DNA from: Devosia crocina
GTDB taxonomy: Bacteria > Pseudomonadota > Alphaproteobacteria > Rhizobiales > Devosiaceae
Length of the DNA: 64,000 nt
Direction: 5' to 3'
NCBI RefSeq assembly: GCF_900116545.1
Contig: NZ_FPCK01000001.1
Coordinates: 1,364,001 to 1,428,000 of the forward strand
Below are positions 10,660 to 18,023 of this stretch, piece after piece. Both the position numbers and the translations under genes were made by a program. Position 1 is the first letter of the stretch. Each line of letters begins with the position of its first letter. The notes under the pieces are model-generated. The model searched no databases, was not told where the DNA came from, and saw only the letters and a list, made by a program, of their open reading frames with translations.

Positions 10660-11497
10660 CGGTGTCCCGCTGGATCAGGTTGTGGACGTCAACGGCCATT
10701 TGCGTGAGGATTGGTTCCAGAGACTGAACCTTCCCCTTCATGTCTTCGTGCCGCACCCCTTCTTCCGTCACGCCATTGCGATGCGTGCAATCATGCCGAA
10801 TGGCTACGGCTGCAAAGAGTTGGGCGCGGGTTTGCGAATCCTGCGGCAGCAATCCTCGCCCGAACGTCACTCGGAAGATCGCCTCGATCTTTTGGAAGTT
10901 GTGGTAGAGCAACTTCCGGAGATAAACCCGTACGCGCTGCTTCACCAGCTCCGGGCCCACGAGCACATCAGCCAGCGAAACCTGGACTGTCCTCAGTTCA
11001 TCGATGCCATTGAGCATTTTCAGCAAGACAACATCATCTTCCATGGCGGCTCTAATCAGGCTGTCCGCCAGATAGGCCTCGATCGCGGAAAAATGTTGAA
11101 CGAAAATCATCCGGTAAAGCGCGTCGCCGACCACCGTGGTGCCTGCGGCCATGATTGCGTCGAGCTCTCGACGAGCTTGCATGTAAACATCAATAGGGCT
11201 GTCAGGTGGGTCGTAGTTGTCGACCTCATCGTCTGGCCAATCCACCACTTCATAATGCGCGTCTACTGGCACCTTGGGATGACCAATTAGCTCAGCGAAG
11301 GCTCCGGTCGTGCGCGAGTAGACTTGGACCTCAAGGTCGTTATGGCAACTCGAACAGCTTAGATAGTGGTCGTCGATGTTCTCGGATTCGCCATCCGTTT
11401 CCGCGGTATAGTCGGGTAGTGGTCCATCAAAATATTCCCCGACAGCGCTGCCGCAGTTAGGACAGCGGAAGCTAATTGCGACATAGGTGCGATACAT
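10601..11497 (-). CDS. Zinc-ribbon plus HEPN-like protein (phage cargo, candidate RNase/defence gene)
   Basis: This 298-residue protein is encoded against the surrounding late genes and starts behind a strong AGAGGAGAA ribosome site. The N-terminus has two Cys pairs (C12/C15 and C48/C51) forming a zinc ribbon. Residues about 120-260 are helical and end in R234-HDCT-H239 followed by RNG, which fits the Rx4-6H motif of HEPN ribonucleases; it looks closest to the RiboL-PSP/MAE-type HEPN group. HEPN proteins commonly cut RNA as toxins or antiviral effectors. The last 19 or so residues, rich in Ala, Pro and Thr, are read from the antisense strand of the giant gene, with an overlap of 59 bases. The gene is AT-richer than its neighbours, as expected for acquired cargo. 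The RNase function is inferred from the motif. Confidence 0.65.
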   Translation of the reverse strand: MYRTYVAISFRCPNCGSAVGEYFDGPLPDYTAETDGESENIDDHYLSCSSCHNDLEVQVYSRTTGAFAELIGHPKVPVDAHYEVVDWPDDEVDNYDPPDSPIDVYMQARRELDAIMAAGTTVVGDALYRMIFVQHFSAIEAYLADSLIRAAMEDDVVLLKMLNGIDELRTVQVSLADVLVGPELVKQRVRVYLRKLLYHNFQKIEAIFRVTFGRGLLPQDSQTRAQLFAAVAIRHDCTHRNGVTEEGVRHEDMKGKVQSLEPILTQMAVDVHNLIQRDTASIPAPATSPSATATAPDR

Positions 11498-11596
11498 TGT
11501 GTTTCTCCTCTTGCCGCTAGAGACTCATCTCTCGCACTGGCTGGATAGTTGGTGCTGCGAAGCTATGTCTCTACACCGGTCCAGGCGACGATTTCC

Positions 11597-11746
11597 TCAA
11601 GACGTGCTGTGCACATCTTTATCGAGATCAAAGATCGCGCGGCTATTTTGAAGAAGCCAGCGGTGGCGTTTCCCAGCGCTATTATACCACTCTCCATACA
11701 TCGCTTCTGACTTCAAGTGTGTCGTCAGACCCAGATTTTCTAGCAT
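11597..11746 (-). CDS. Small hypothetical protein in phage cargo block
   Basis: A 49-residue frame begins at ATG 11746 behind AGGAGG with 8 bases of spacing. The frame is open further upstream, to 11917, but that extension is antisense to the duplicated 3' end of the giant gene and looks non-coding. The product is polar and aromatic-rich (GEWYNSAGKRHRWLLQ), with no family I recognise. It lies upstream of the HEPN gene on the same strand, 99 bases away, and could be co-transcribed as a partner or be a degraded fragment. Coding status is uncertain. Confidence 0.35.
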   Translation of the reverse strand: MLENLGLTTHLKSEAMYGEWYNSAGKRHRWLLQNSRAIFDLDKDVHSTS

Positions 11747-11843
11747 CTTACGGACCTCCTGCGGCGAAGGGAAGTTTGCGGAACCAGGCCGAATTTGGCG
11801 CTTCAGCGCATTGACAGTTGCAAGCGGCTCCGGCGCCGCGGGG

Positions 11844-11939
11844 GCTCGAAATGCGGCCAAGAGGGAGGAGGGGGTGCTGATCAGTGATCCCGAATTGTCG
11901 CGGTGGCTGCGGAGCATGCTACCGGCTAGGATGTACTAA
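11844..11939 (+). pseudogene. Second, diverged copy of the 3' end of the giant phage gene
   Basis: In frame this stretch encodes a peptide ending with a stop at 11937-11939. Its last 28 residues match the C-terminus of the giant protein at 23 positions (core GVLI-DPELSRWLR). Most base differences are silent third-position changes (for example CCG GAG CTG versus CCC GAA TTG). This copy therefore comes from a related phage's functional gene and is not a recent tandem duplication. It has no start of its own, and homology stops just upstream of 11844. It marks the right edge of the block inserted after the giant gene. Confidence 0.8.
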
Positions 11940-11966
11940 TCTGTAGTTCTGCGGGGAGGGTAAATT

Positions 11967-13028
11967 ATGAGCGAGGAATCGGGGAATTCTAAGTCGCTTA
12001 TCAGTTTCAACGATGTTTTCGGCCTAGGCAAAGTTGCTAGTTCGCCAGCAGCTGCTGAAGTGGTGAAAGGAATTACGGCGGGCATTTATGCGCTGTATGA
12101 GCCAGCGCACCAGTATCTCCTGACGCGAACGGTTGGGGCGGCGAAACGAGCCGTGGCAGTTAAGGACGCCGAAGCCGCTTCCAAGATCGCCAGTCTCTAT
12201 CGAAATAATCCAGAGATCGCCGAGGCCACTCAGGCGAGGATTTTAGGACTTGAGTTCGTTCGCACCGAGCGCATTGCGGAGGCCGCTGCGCGAGCAACTC
12301 ATTATGCCAATGCTGTTGACGATGAGCAGGACGTGCACCCTATACATCCTGATTATGCGATCGAGTGGATGGAGAGCGTAAAGGATGTGTCCGACGATGC
12401 CTTGGTCGACATCTTTGCTAAGCTGCTCGCAAACGCGACACAGCAGAAGTCTGGTCGAGTACCTAAGCCTGTTCAGGATCTCGTACGACGAATGGATGCC
12501 ACCGGCGCAAACCTCTTTGTGCACGTGATGCGGTGCGCCACGGTAGTTCGTCCAGCACCCTTTGCAGCTGTAATAGCAAGTGCAGGCGTTGATGATGTCG
12601 AATCGCAACTTGGTCTGCTTCGAGATATTGGTGCGATCGAATTCGCGGCGAGCATGAATTTTAGGCTGCCCTTCCTGAATGCGGATGTAAGCCGCGCTAT
12701 GAGCCCGGACTACCAACTCCCCCCCTCAACGATCCAGTTGACGGAGACAGGGAGGCTTTTGCACAACTACCTTATGCCAACAACCACTGGGGTGGGTGAT
12801 ACCAGCTTGCTGTTTGAAACTCCGGATCTCTGGTTCTCCACCGATGGCGTTTTTGAACTGAGGTTTGACGGTTTCTCAATCCCAGTGCTTCCGAAGACTG
12901 AACCCATGCGGAAGCCGCTATTTGATGATCTTCCAGTCCAAAGTGACCATCGCTTGTTTCCACTCCTGTCGGTGTGGCAGCAGGAAGGGAGACTGGGGCA
13001 GCCAACGAAAACACAGCCGTCTTCGTGA
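11967..13028 (+). CDS. DUF2806-like protein (Abi-alpha-like region), candidate phage cargo
   Basis: This 353-residue protein starts behind GGGGAGGG. The N-terminal part (SLISFNDVFGLGKVASSPAAAEVVKG, then a long Ala/Lys/Glu helix) and the segment DVSDDALVDIFAKLLAN at about residues 135-155 resemble DUF2806. They also resemble the Abi-alpha (DUF4393) pattern, in which a DVSD-LL-NLLAN motif precedes a proline-centred helix. The C-terminal 150 residues are mostly beta and not recognised. It sits between the duplicated scar and the lysis cassette, has visibly lower GC than the structural genes, and is not needed for any known virion or lysis step. An exclusion or abortive-infection role is an inference from family resemblance and position. 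Confidence 0.6.
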   Translation: MSEESGNSKSLISFNDVFGLGKVASSPAAAEVVKGITAGIYALYEPAHQYLLTRTVGAAKRAVAVKDAEAASKIASLYRNNPEIAEATQARILGLEFVRTERIAEAAARATHYANAVDDEQDVHPIHPDYAIEWMESVKDVSDDALVDIFAKLLANATQQKSGRVPKPVQDLVRRMDATGANLFVHVMRCATVVRPAPFAAVIASAGVDDVESQLGLLRDIGAIEFAASMNFRLPFLNADVSRAMSPDYQLPPSTIQLTETGRLLHNYLMPTTTGVGDTSLLFETPDLWFSTDGVFELRFDGFSIPVLPKTEPMRKPLFDDLPVQSDHRLFPLLSVWQQEGRLGQPTKTQPSS

Positions 13029-13117
13029 TGGAACTAAACGGCCCCTTCCTACTTTAGCGCAATCGGGCTATGTTCGCTGAAAGCGCATGAACGTGCTGTT
13101 CCACAAGGACAGTGTTC

Positions 13118-13372
13118 ATGGCCCGACTTCCACAAATAGCGAAGCCCGAGTTGGCTGCCGATTGGCAGGCAGTGCTTCGGCACGCGTGGAGCATCCGCCT
13201 TATGGCGGTGGCCGCATTGCTCTCGTTCCTCGAGGTGGTGTTGCCCCTGATCGGCGGCCATCTTCCTTTTCCCCCTGTGGTGACAGCACTGCTCATCGGC
13301 CTTGCAACGGCCGGCGCCTTTGTCGCGCGCCTTGTGGCGCAGAAGGACCTCAAGGGAGATCGAGATGAGTAA
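13118..13372 (+). CDS. Holin-like small membrane protein
   Basis: The start is ATG 13118, with AAGGA 8 bases upstream; a GTG at 13112 is too close to that site. The 84-residue product has two hydrophobic segments (about residues 27-47 and 53-70), separated by a short HLPFPP turn, and a charged C-terminal tail (KDLKGDRDE). Its stop overlaps the endolysin start. Size, topology and position immediately before the endolysin fit a class II holin, though the sequence family itself is not diagnostic. Confidence 0.65.
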   Translation: MARLPQIAKPELAADWQAVLRHAWSIRLMAVAALLSFLEVVLPLIGGHLPFPPVVTALLIGLATAGAFVARLVAQKDLKGDRDE

Positions 13373-13835
13373 GACCTGGAAGCGCGGGGCGATGGCCCTG
13401 GCGCTGGTTGTTTCGTTTGTCGGCGGCTGGGAAGGCATGCGCACCACGGCCTATCGCGACATCGTTGGCGTTCCGACCATCTGCTTTGGGGAAACCCGCG
13501 GCGTAAAGATGGGCGATACCGCTACCGTCGAAGAGTGCAAGACCATGCTGGGCGACGGCATTGTCGAGTTCGCAGCAGCGGTGGACAAGTGCCTGACTGT
13601 CGAGGATCGGCTGCCCCACAAGACCTATGCGGCCTTCGTGTCTCTCTCCTACAATATCGGCACAGGCGCCTTCTGCCGCAGCACTCTCGTTCGCAAGGCG
13701 AACCTGGGTGACTTCCTCGGCGCCTGCGACCAGCTCCTGGTCTGGAATCGCGCCGGCGGCAAGGTGGTGCAGGGCCTCGTCAATCGTCGCAAGGCGGAGC
13801 ACGCAATGTGTCTCGAGGGGCTAGCAGGTAAATGA
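13365..13835 (+). CDS. GH24 endolysin (T4-type lysozyme) with signal-anchor N-terminus
   Basis: This 156-residue muramidase cuts peptidoglycan glycan strands at the end of infection. The GH24 catalytic triad is visible as E23-x8-D32-x5-T38 in the stretch WEGMRTTAYRDIVGVPT, followed by CFGETRGVKMGDTATVEEC. Residues 8-21 form a weakly hydrophobic Ala/Val/Gly-rich segment next to Lys/Arg, as in SAR endolysins that are exported and held inactive in the membrane until the holin triggers. The start overlaps the holin-like gene by 8 bases and the stop overlaps the inner-spanin start (ATGA), so the cassette is translationally coupled. Confidence 0.88.
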   Translation: MSKTWKRGAMALALVVSFVGGWEGMRTTAYRDIVGVPTICFGETRGVKMGDTATVEECKTMLGDGIVEFAAAVDKCLTVEDRLPHKTYAAFVSLSYNIGTGAFCRSTLVRKANLGDFLGACDQLLVWNRAGGKVVQGLVNRRKAEHAMCLEGLAGK

Positions 13836-14263
13836 TCGGCCTCCTCGCCCGTATTGCTCCCGGCACCGTCCTAGCCCTTGGCCTTGTCCTCGGCGCCGTG
13901 CCGGCCGGAACGGGCGGGTGGCTCCTGCGCGGTGTCATGTTCGACTGGTTCGAGCGGCCCGCCATCATCCGGACGCAGCAAGAGCTGTGCACAGGTCAGG
14001 TGCAATCCGCAGCCGCGGAAGCTCGTGCAGACGAGCAGCTGCGTCTGTTCCGTGCCAGCGAGCGTGCCACTGAAAGTTTCATTCGCGAAAGCCAGCGCAT
14101 CGAGCAGGACCGCCAGGCGGCCCTCGACATTCTGCAGCAGGAGGTTGACCGCTATGCAGCGGAACTGGTCGAAAAAGATCGGGTTTGCGGCCTCGATGCT
14201 CGCGATCTTGAGTTTCTCGGGGTGCTCCCCAAGCCAGCAGGCACGCCAAGCGGCGGCCGCTGA
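13832..14263 (+). CDS. Inner-membrane spanin (Rz-like)
   Basis: This 143-residue protein has one N-terminal membrane segment (about residues 8-33) followed by a long charged helix (about residues 45-125) rich in Gln, Glu and Arg, the layout of Rz inner spanins. It overlaps the endolysin by ATGA, and its last 110 bases overlap an outer-spanin frame in another register. Together the two would bridge the periplasm and disrupt the outer membrane after the wall is cut. The assignment rests on topology, order and the embedded lipoprotein gene, because spanins diverge quickly. Confidence 0.7.
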   Translation: MIGLLARIAPGTVLALGLVLGAVPAGTGGWLLRGVMFDWFERPAIIRTQQELCTGQVQSAAAEARADEQLRLFRASERATESFIRESQRIEQDRQAALDILQQEVDRYAAELVEKDRVCGLDARDLEFLGVLPKPAGTPSGGR

Positions 14264-14471
14264 TCTCGGGCGAACCTCGGCAAAGATCATTCTGCCCGTG
14301 TGGCCCGGCGAGTGCCGTCAGCAGATCCCGCATGCGTCAGCGGGGCTCGGCGACTCGCCAGTGGTGGTTTTGCGGCGCGAACGCGCCCAGCTCGACCAGG
14401 CCAACGGGCGGATCGCGCTTTGCGCAACGCACTACGACACCATCAAGCGCGGCATCGAAGAAGGTCCGTGA
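14154..14471 (+). CDS. Outer-membrane spanin lipoprotein (Rz1-like), overlapping the inner spanin gene
   Basis: I place the start at ATG 14154, which has AGGAGG 9 bases upstream inside the inner-spanin gene. The 105-residue product begins MQRNWSKK, then a hydrophobic run, and reaches a lipobox LSFSGC at about residues 19-24, so it should be lipidated and sorted to the outer membrane. The rest is a short periplasmic domain with three further Cys. The open frame extends upstream of 14154, but that part lacks a signal sequence. Overlapping Rz/Rz1 arrangements like this are typical of tailed phages of Gram-negative hosts. Confidence 0.75.
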   Translation: MQRNWSKKIGFAASMLAILSFSGCSPSQQARQAAAADLGRTSAKIILPVWPGECRQQIPHASAGLGDSPVVVLRRERAQLDQANGRIALCATHYDTIKRGIEEGP

Positions 14472-14474
14472 CGC

Positions 14475-14849
14475 ATGAGCACCCAAGAGGCGGCTTCAAT
14501 GGACTTATCGATCTGGGCGGCGAAATTCTTCGGCGCCGTCGTCGGCGTGCTGATCAGCATGGTGATGGTGGCACCCAAGAGCACGGCCAACGGGCTCTAC
14601 CGAATCCTCTTGGCCCCGGTGGCCGGCGTGATCTTTGCGCCAGGCGTGCAGGGCATCTTCTGGTTCCTGCAAGGCTCAACGCTTGAGCACTATATGGCGG
14701 CAAGCTGCTTTGCCGGCTTCTCGGCCTGGTTTGTGCTGGAATTTACGGCTCGCATGCTGTCCAGCGATGAATGGCTGACACGGCTGCTGGAAGAGGTCCT
14801 TCGCCTCAAGGGCAAGGGACCAACGGACAAAGCGCCGCCCTCTGCATAG
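14475..14849 (+). CDS. Phage membrane protein, DUF6107-like
   Basis: This 124-residue protein starts 3 bases after the outer spanin. It has three or four hydrophobic segments (about residues 12-33, 42-65 and 71-91) and a charged C-terminal tail (LLEEVLRLKGKGPTDK). It resembles the DUF6107 proteins found in the lysis regions of rhizobial prophages. It could be an alternative holin or a pinholin/antiholin partner of the two-segment protein at 13,118; sequence alone does not decide. It is the last gene before the terminator at 14,856. Confidence 0.6.
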   Translation: MSTQEAASMDLSIWAAKFFGAVVGVLISMVMVAPKSTANGLYRILLAPVAGVIFAPGVQGIFWFLQGSTLEHYMAASCFAGFSAWFVLEFTARMLSSDEWLTRLLEEVLRLKGKGPTDKAPPSA

Positions 14850-14855
14850 TAGATC

Positions 14856-14902
14856 AGCCGCGACCGACCCCCAAGATGTCGCGGCTTGTTCTGTTTCTGT
14901 TC
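14856..14902 (+). terminator. Likely late-operon terminator
   Basis: A perfect 9-base stem (AGCCGCGAC paired with GTCGCGGCT) encloses a 13-base loop and is followed by a T-rich tract (TGTTCTGTTTCTGTTCTC). It lies just after the last lysis-module gene and before a weakly linked small gene, so it probably ends the rightward late transcript. Confidence 0.6.
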
Positions 14903-14943
14903 TCGTCGTAGGACTCCGGCCCTCGTGCAGATCGAGGCGCACC

Positions 14944-15276
14944 ATGAGCATGACACCCAGCCGCCGGACCATCGAGGCAATGACGCTCGGTGGCATGGCA
15001 ACAGATAACCGAACCATCATCGTCAAGTGCGGCAGCTGCCGGCGGACGCGGATATTTCTAACCGCCGACCTGGTGAAGGTTTACGGGGAAAGTCAAAGCC
15101 CGCACACGCTGTTTCGGGATTGCTCGATATGCGGGCGGCCGACACGCAAGGGCTTCGGCTTCCCCAACAGGGGTGACAGGATTTGTCGCCCCTCGGTCAA
15201 GAAGGTCTGGAAGTGGCATGAGGAGGCTTACGAGCCTGTCAGGTCAGGACCCGATCTAGATAAACCCGATTCTTGA
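14944..15276 (+). CDS. Small zinc-ribbon protein of unknown function
   Basis: This 110-residue protein has two Cys pairs (CGSC and CSIC) about 35 residues apart, flanking a short helix (LTADLVKVYG), followed by a basic C-terminal region. The arrangement suggests a zinc ribbon that binds DNA or protein. Similar small proteins occur in rhizobial prophages, from memory of the pattern. It lies after the lysis terminator, and its 3' end overlaps the convergent gene at 15,239 by 38 bases, so antisense transcription between the two modules is expected. Confidence 0.55.
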   Translation: MSMTPSRRTIEAMTLGGMATDNRTIIVKCGSCRRTRIFLTADLVKVYGESQSPHTLFRDCSICGRPTRKGFGFPNRGDRICRPSVKKVWKWHEEAYEPVRSGPDLDKPDS

Positions 15277-15706
15277 ACGGCTCGTGTGTGTCGATCCAGC
15301 CGAGCGGCTTGGCATTCGTGCCGAGCACGATGGCCCAGGAGCCCTCATGGGTTTCGAGCTCGGCCGGCTCCATGTCCTCCACGCCGGATGGGGCAGTGTC
15401 CATCGGGTGCAGCTCGAAAGTGAATTGCGGACGTGGTGGGTGGCGAGCTTCCTCGGCCATCATGTCGAGCGCTTCCTTGGTCCAGTATTCCCAGACCGCT
15501 CCCAGTCCTCCGCACTCGCTGCAGCCGATACCGATGTAGCATTTGAGAACGTCGCTATAGGCGTAGTGCCCGGTCTCGTAGCCTTCGTTGGTCTCGTGGC
15601 ATCCGGTACAGGGCTGCCAGACGCCGCAGGCCTCGTTGGCGGCCGCTTCGCGCAGCTGCTCGGTGATTTGCGTGCGCTGGTATTGCCATGCGGTCTTGTC
15701 AGGCAT
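15239..15706 (-). CDS. Hypothetical phage protein with Cys-rich (DnaJ-like) zinc motif
   Basis: I take ATG 15706 as the start because GGAGG lies upstream; the longer frame begins with a low-complexity basic stretch. The 155-residue product has CTGC near residue 30 and CSECGG about 35 residues later, resembling the CxxC pairs of a DnaJ-type zinc finger. The C-terminal half carries an EGSWAIVLGTNAKPLGW segment. It is the last gene of the eleven-gene leftward operon and overlaps the preceding gene by 8 bases. Function unknown. Confidence 0.55.
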   Translation of the reverse strand: MPDKTAWQYQRTQITEQLREAAANEACGVWQPCTGCHETNEGYETGHYAYSDVLKCYIGIGCSECGGLGAVWEYWTKEALDMMAEEARHPPRPQFTFELHPMDTAPSGVEDMEPAELETHEGSWAIVLGTNAKPLGWIDTHEPFKNRVYLDRVLT

Positions 15707-16601
15707 GCTTACCCTCCTCAATGGAGAGGGAGAGGGCTGCAAAGGCCTCCTGAGGCGTGCTCCCGGTGGCGATAACGTCCCATTCCCGATCATTGATGCC
15801 GCCGGTTTCGCGCCAGATCACCCACTTGCCATGGGTCGGCAAATCGTCGTCGTCTCCATAGACCTTTTCGTGAAAACCGAGACTGTGATTGGTGTGCTTA
15901 GCGAACACTTCAAGGCCCTCCACCACCGGTGTGGAAGAGCGTGAGGGGTGGGATAGGGCGAAGTCGATCAGACGACCGACCTCTCGCACCGTCACCGTGA
16001 CGCCGTAGCCCATGGCAAGATTCCCATACGCATAATCACCCAAGACATAGCCAGCGAGCATTAGGTGTTCGGCAGATAGGCGCTCGTTATGGGATGCTTC
16101 CCAATCGGGCAGCTTCACCATCTTTCCTGCCCACGCCGCCGGCTCTGCCGCTACGGGTTCCAAGGCTGAAAGGGCGGCAGCGACGAGCTCGCGAGCGTCA
16201 GTGTCATCCAGATGAAAATCTAACTCATCGGCTTTCATCATGGCCGCTTGGACCATCTCATCGGTCACCCTCACGCCCCCTTGAGCGCGATGCTCTTTGA
16301 GTTCGGTGGAGCCGATGGCTTCTTTGGCGTCGCTTTCGAGGCGTCGAAGGATTTGCTTGGCAGCGACTGCGCTCGGGTCACCACCCACCCGGAAGCCCAT
16401 TGCTCGCTCAATATCCACCAGCACGGTAGCGACGGTCTCTGGGGCGGTTCCGGGCTTGCTGATCCTACCTTTCGCATCGAATAGACGCGCCTCAAGGCTC
16501 TGCACCTCGATCTCGAAATCAATGGCTGGATCGGGGTGATGATCGAAACGGCCGAGCTGCATCTCATCTATCCGCTCTACGGGAATAGGTTCTTTGGTCA
16601 T
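15699..16601 (-). CDS. Hypothetical phage protein
   Basis: This 300-residue acidic protein belongs to the leftward operon and overlaps both neighbours. The middle part (about residues 105-150) reads VTDEMVQAAMMKADELDFHLDDTDARELVAAALSALE-like and resembles a short helical module found in small rhizobial phage proteins. A later Tyr/Gly-rich helix (AGYVLGDYAYGNLAMGYG) follows. No catalytic motif is evident. The final part, with GKWVIWRETGGIND and a Thr/Pro turn, may be a separate small domain. Function unknown. Confidence 0.5.
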   Translation of the reverse strand: MTKEPIPVERIDEMQLGRFDHHPDPAIDFEIEVQSLEARLFDAKGRISKPGTAPETVATVLVDIERAMGFRVGGDPSAVAAKQILRRLESDAKEAIGSTELKEHRAQGGVRVTDEMVQAAMMKADELDFHLDDTDARELVAAALSALEPVAAEPAAWAGKMVKLPDWEASHNERLSAEHLMLAGYVLGDYAYGNLAMGYGVTVTVREVGRLIDFALSHPSRSSTPVVEGLEVFAKHTNHSLGFHEKVYGDDDDLPTHGKWVIWRETGGINDREWDVIATGSTPQEAFAALSLSIEEGKHA

Positions 16602-17086
16602 TGGATTGGCTCCGGTTCGAGATCTTTGCGCAGATAAAGGGGGTGGCCCGGGTGACCGTCGGCGGTCAGTTTCAAAGCCATAGGCTTGCGGTGGCTGAGG
16701 CGATCGAGCACCGCGCGCCCACGGGCTTGATATGCACCATGGACGCCCCAGCCGCAGACGATGGCTGCGGCCTGGTTGGCGATGGTGTCTAGCCAGTCAT
16801 CGTTCTCAGGCCCGATCGGGTCAGGCGCGGAATAGAGGCCCTTGGGGTCGGTGGAGCGGAAGGCAAAGATGTTACCGATCAGTAGGCCGCCGAAGCCCCA
16901 GTGCTTGGCATAGGAGATGCAGCGCCGAATGGTCGGGTCGTTGTTCTCCTCGTCTGCGGTGGACGGGTTGAGCATGATGAAGGCCACCTGGGCGCCGTCG
17001 CCCCAGCGGCGTTCAAGGCGATAGCGCCAAGTGCGGCATGGGGAGAAGGTCGCGGGATCTGCAACGGGGGTGAAGAGGTCGTTCAT
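16598..17086 (-). CDS. DUF1643 domain protein
   Basis: This 162-residue protein matches DUF1643 in its signature segments: RYRLERRWGDG, FIMLNPSTADEENNDPTIRRC, FGGLLIGNIFAFRSTDP and the IVCGWG strand. The fold resembles uracil-DNA-glycosylase-like enzymes, but the biochemical role of DUF1643 is not established as far as I know. These genes are common in phages and mobile elements, often in early or accessory clusters. Stop and start overlap both neighbours by 4 bases, so expression depends on the shared leftward transcript. Confidence 0.8.
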   Translation of the reverse strand: MNDLFTPVADPATFSPCRTWRYRLERRWGDGAQVAFIMLNPSTADEENNDPTIRRCISYAKHWGFGGLLIGNIFAFRSTDPKGLYSAPDPIGPENDDWLDTIANQAAAIVCGWGVHGAYQARGRAVLDRLSHRKPMALKLTADGHPGHPLYLRKDLEPEPIQ

Positions 17087-17664
17087 CCCCGATGTTCCTG
17101 AGGGGGATGTTCAATCAGGTCGCGGGCGATGGTTTCGACAAGAGAAAGATAGTCGCTTCCCATAATGCCGATGTCGCGGAGGGCATGCGCTGAAATCCAG
17201 GTAGCACGACGGCTAAATCCGCGTCGGTGGTCTTCGCCACTATCTTGGAATCGCACCAGCTTGCTGAAGTCGTATGGGTGGCGCTCGATGATCGTTACAA
17301 GTCGAAATAGGTCTACGACGTCCCCAGCCATGTCGAGAGACAAGGGGCCGGGCACCGCGCTCATGGCCATGAACCCATCAAGATCCCGCTTAATCGGATG
17401 CCTTCGTGCCCAGGCCTCTCGAGGCCGCTTGCGCTTGGGTTGCAGATCGAGAGGGAGCAACGCGCTTTCTGCGCCAACTGCACGGATCAGGCGCTCCTTG
17501 ACCTCTCCAAGTAGGCGCTCAGCGTTGTAGGCTCGCTGATAAAGATGGTCGGCCAGTGCAGACGCCCTCTCGGCAGCGGCCTTAGCCTCTTCCAGTTCAG
17601 CATTCGCCTGCGCCACAGCTTCGCGCGCAGCACGGCGCTTGTTGCGTCCAAAACGAGCGGTCAT
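17083..17664 (-). CDS. Hypothetical phage protein with basic coiled-coil N-terminus
   Basis: I take ATG 17664 as the start, because its TCATG overlap with the previous gene fits the coupling seen throughout this operon. The 193-residue product begins with a basic segment (FGRNKRRAAR), then a long Ala/Glu helix (about residues 15-65) that should form a coiled coil. The second half contains DVVDLFRLVTIIERHPYDFSKLV and HRRGFSRRATWISAHALRDIG. No family is recognised; nucleic-acid binding is possible but unproven. Confidence 0.5.
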   Translation of the reverse strand: MTARFGRNKRRAAREAVAQANAELEEAKAAAERASALADHLYQRAYNAERLLGEVKERLIRAVGAESALLPLDLQPKRKRPREAWARRHPIKRDLDGFMAMSAVPGPLSLDMAGDVVDLFRLVTIIERHPYDFSKLVRFQDSGEDHRRGFSRRATWISAHALRDIGIMGSDYLSLVETIARDLIEHPPQEHRG

Positions 17665-18023
17665 GCTGCGTCCTCGTTTGCGGCGTGCATGGGGTTTGGG
17701 CGCTGGTTGATGACCGCCATCATCCTGAGGTGGCCGCCCGGCTGGCGCACCGAGAGGATAGCCGTGCGAGAGGGCTGGTAGTTTTCGAAGGCGTAGACGG
17801 CGGCAATCAGGCGGGGATCGGGAACGACGTGAATAGTGCGCGCGCCGCCGCTCTTGCTGATGTTCTCGGCCTGGACGATGTCGCACGCGTCGAGCATGTC
17901 ACGGAGGCTGACGCCTTCAAGCGAACCCAGCTCGTGGTCGGGATTGATCTCGCTGGCGATGTATCGGTCAGCGATGGCGCCGACAATCTCGAGCGCGCGA
18001 TCGAGGGTCATGGGGGCGGTCAT
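17661..18023 (-). CDS. Hypothetical phage protein
   Basis: This 120-residue protein overlaps its neighbours by 4 bases on each side. It starts with a helical region (LDRALEIVGAIADRYIAS) and ends in strands (TAILSVRQPGGHLRMMAVI). The composition is ordinary and no motif points to a role. Confidence 0.5.
   Translation of the reverse strand: MTAPMTLDRALEIVGAIADRYIASEINPDHELGSLEGVSLRDMLDACDIVQAENISKSGGARTIHVVPDPRLIAAVYAFENYQPSRTAILSVRQPGGHLRMMAVINQRPNPMHAANEDAA

Noticed and set aside
11747..11917. Upstream extension of the small leftward cargo frame to 11,917
   Set aside because: It is antisense to the duplicated end of the giant gene, while a strong ribosome site supports the ATG at 11,746.
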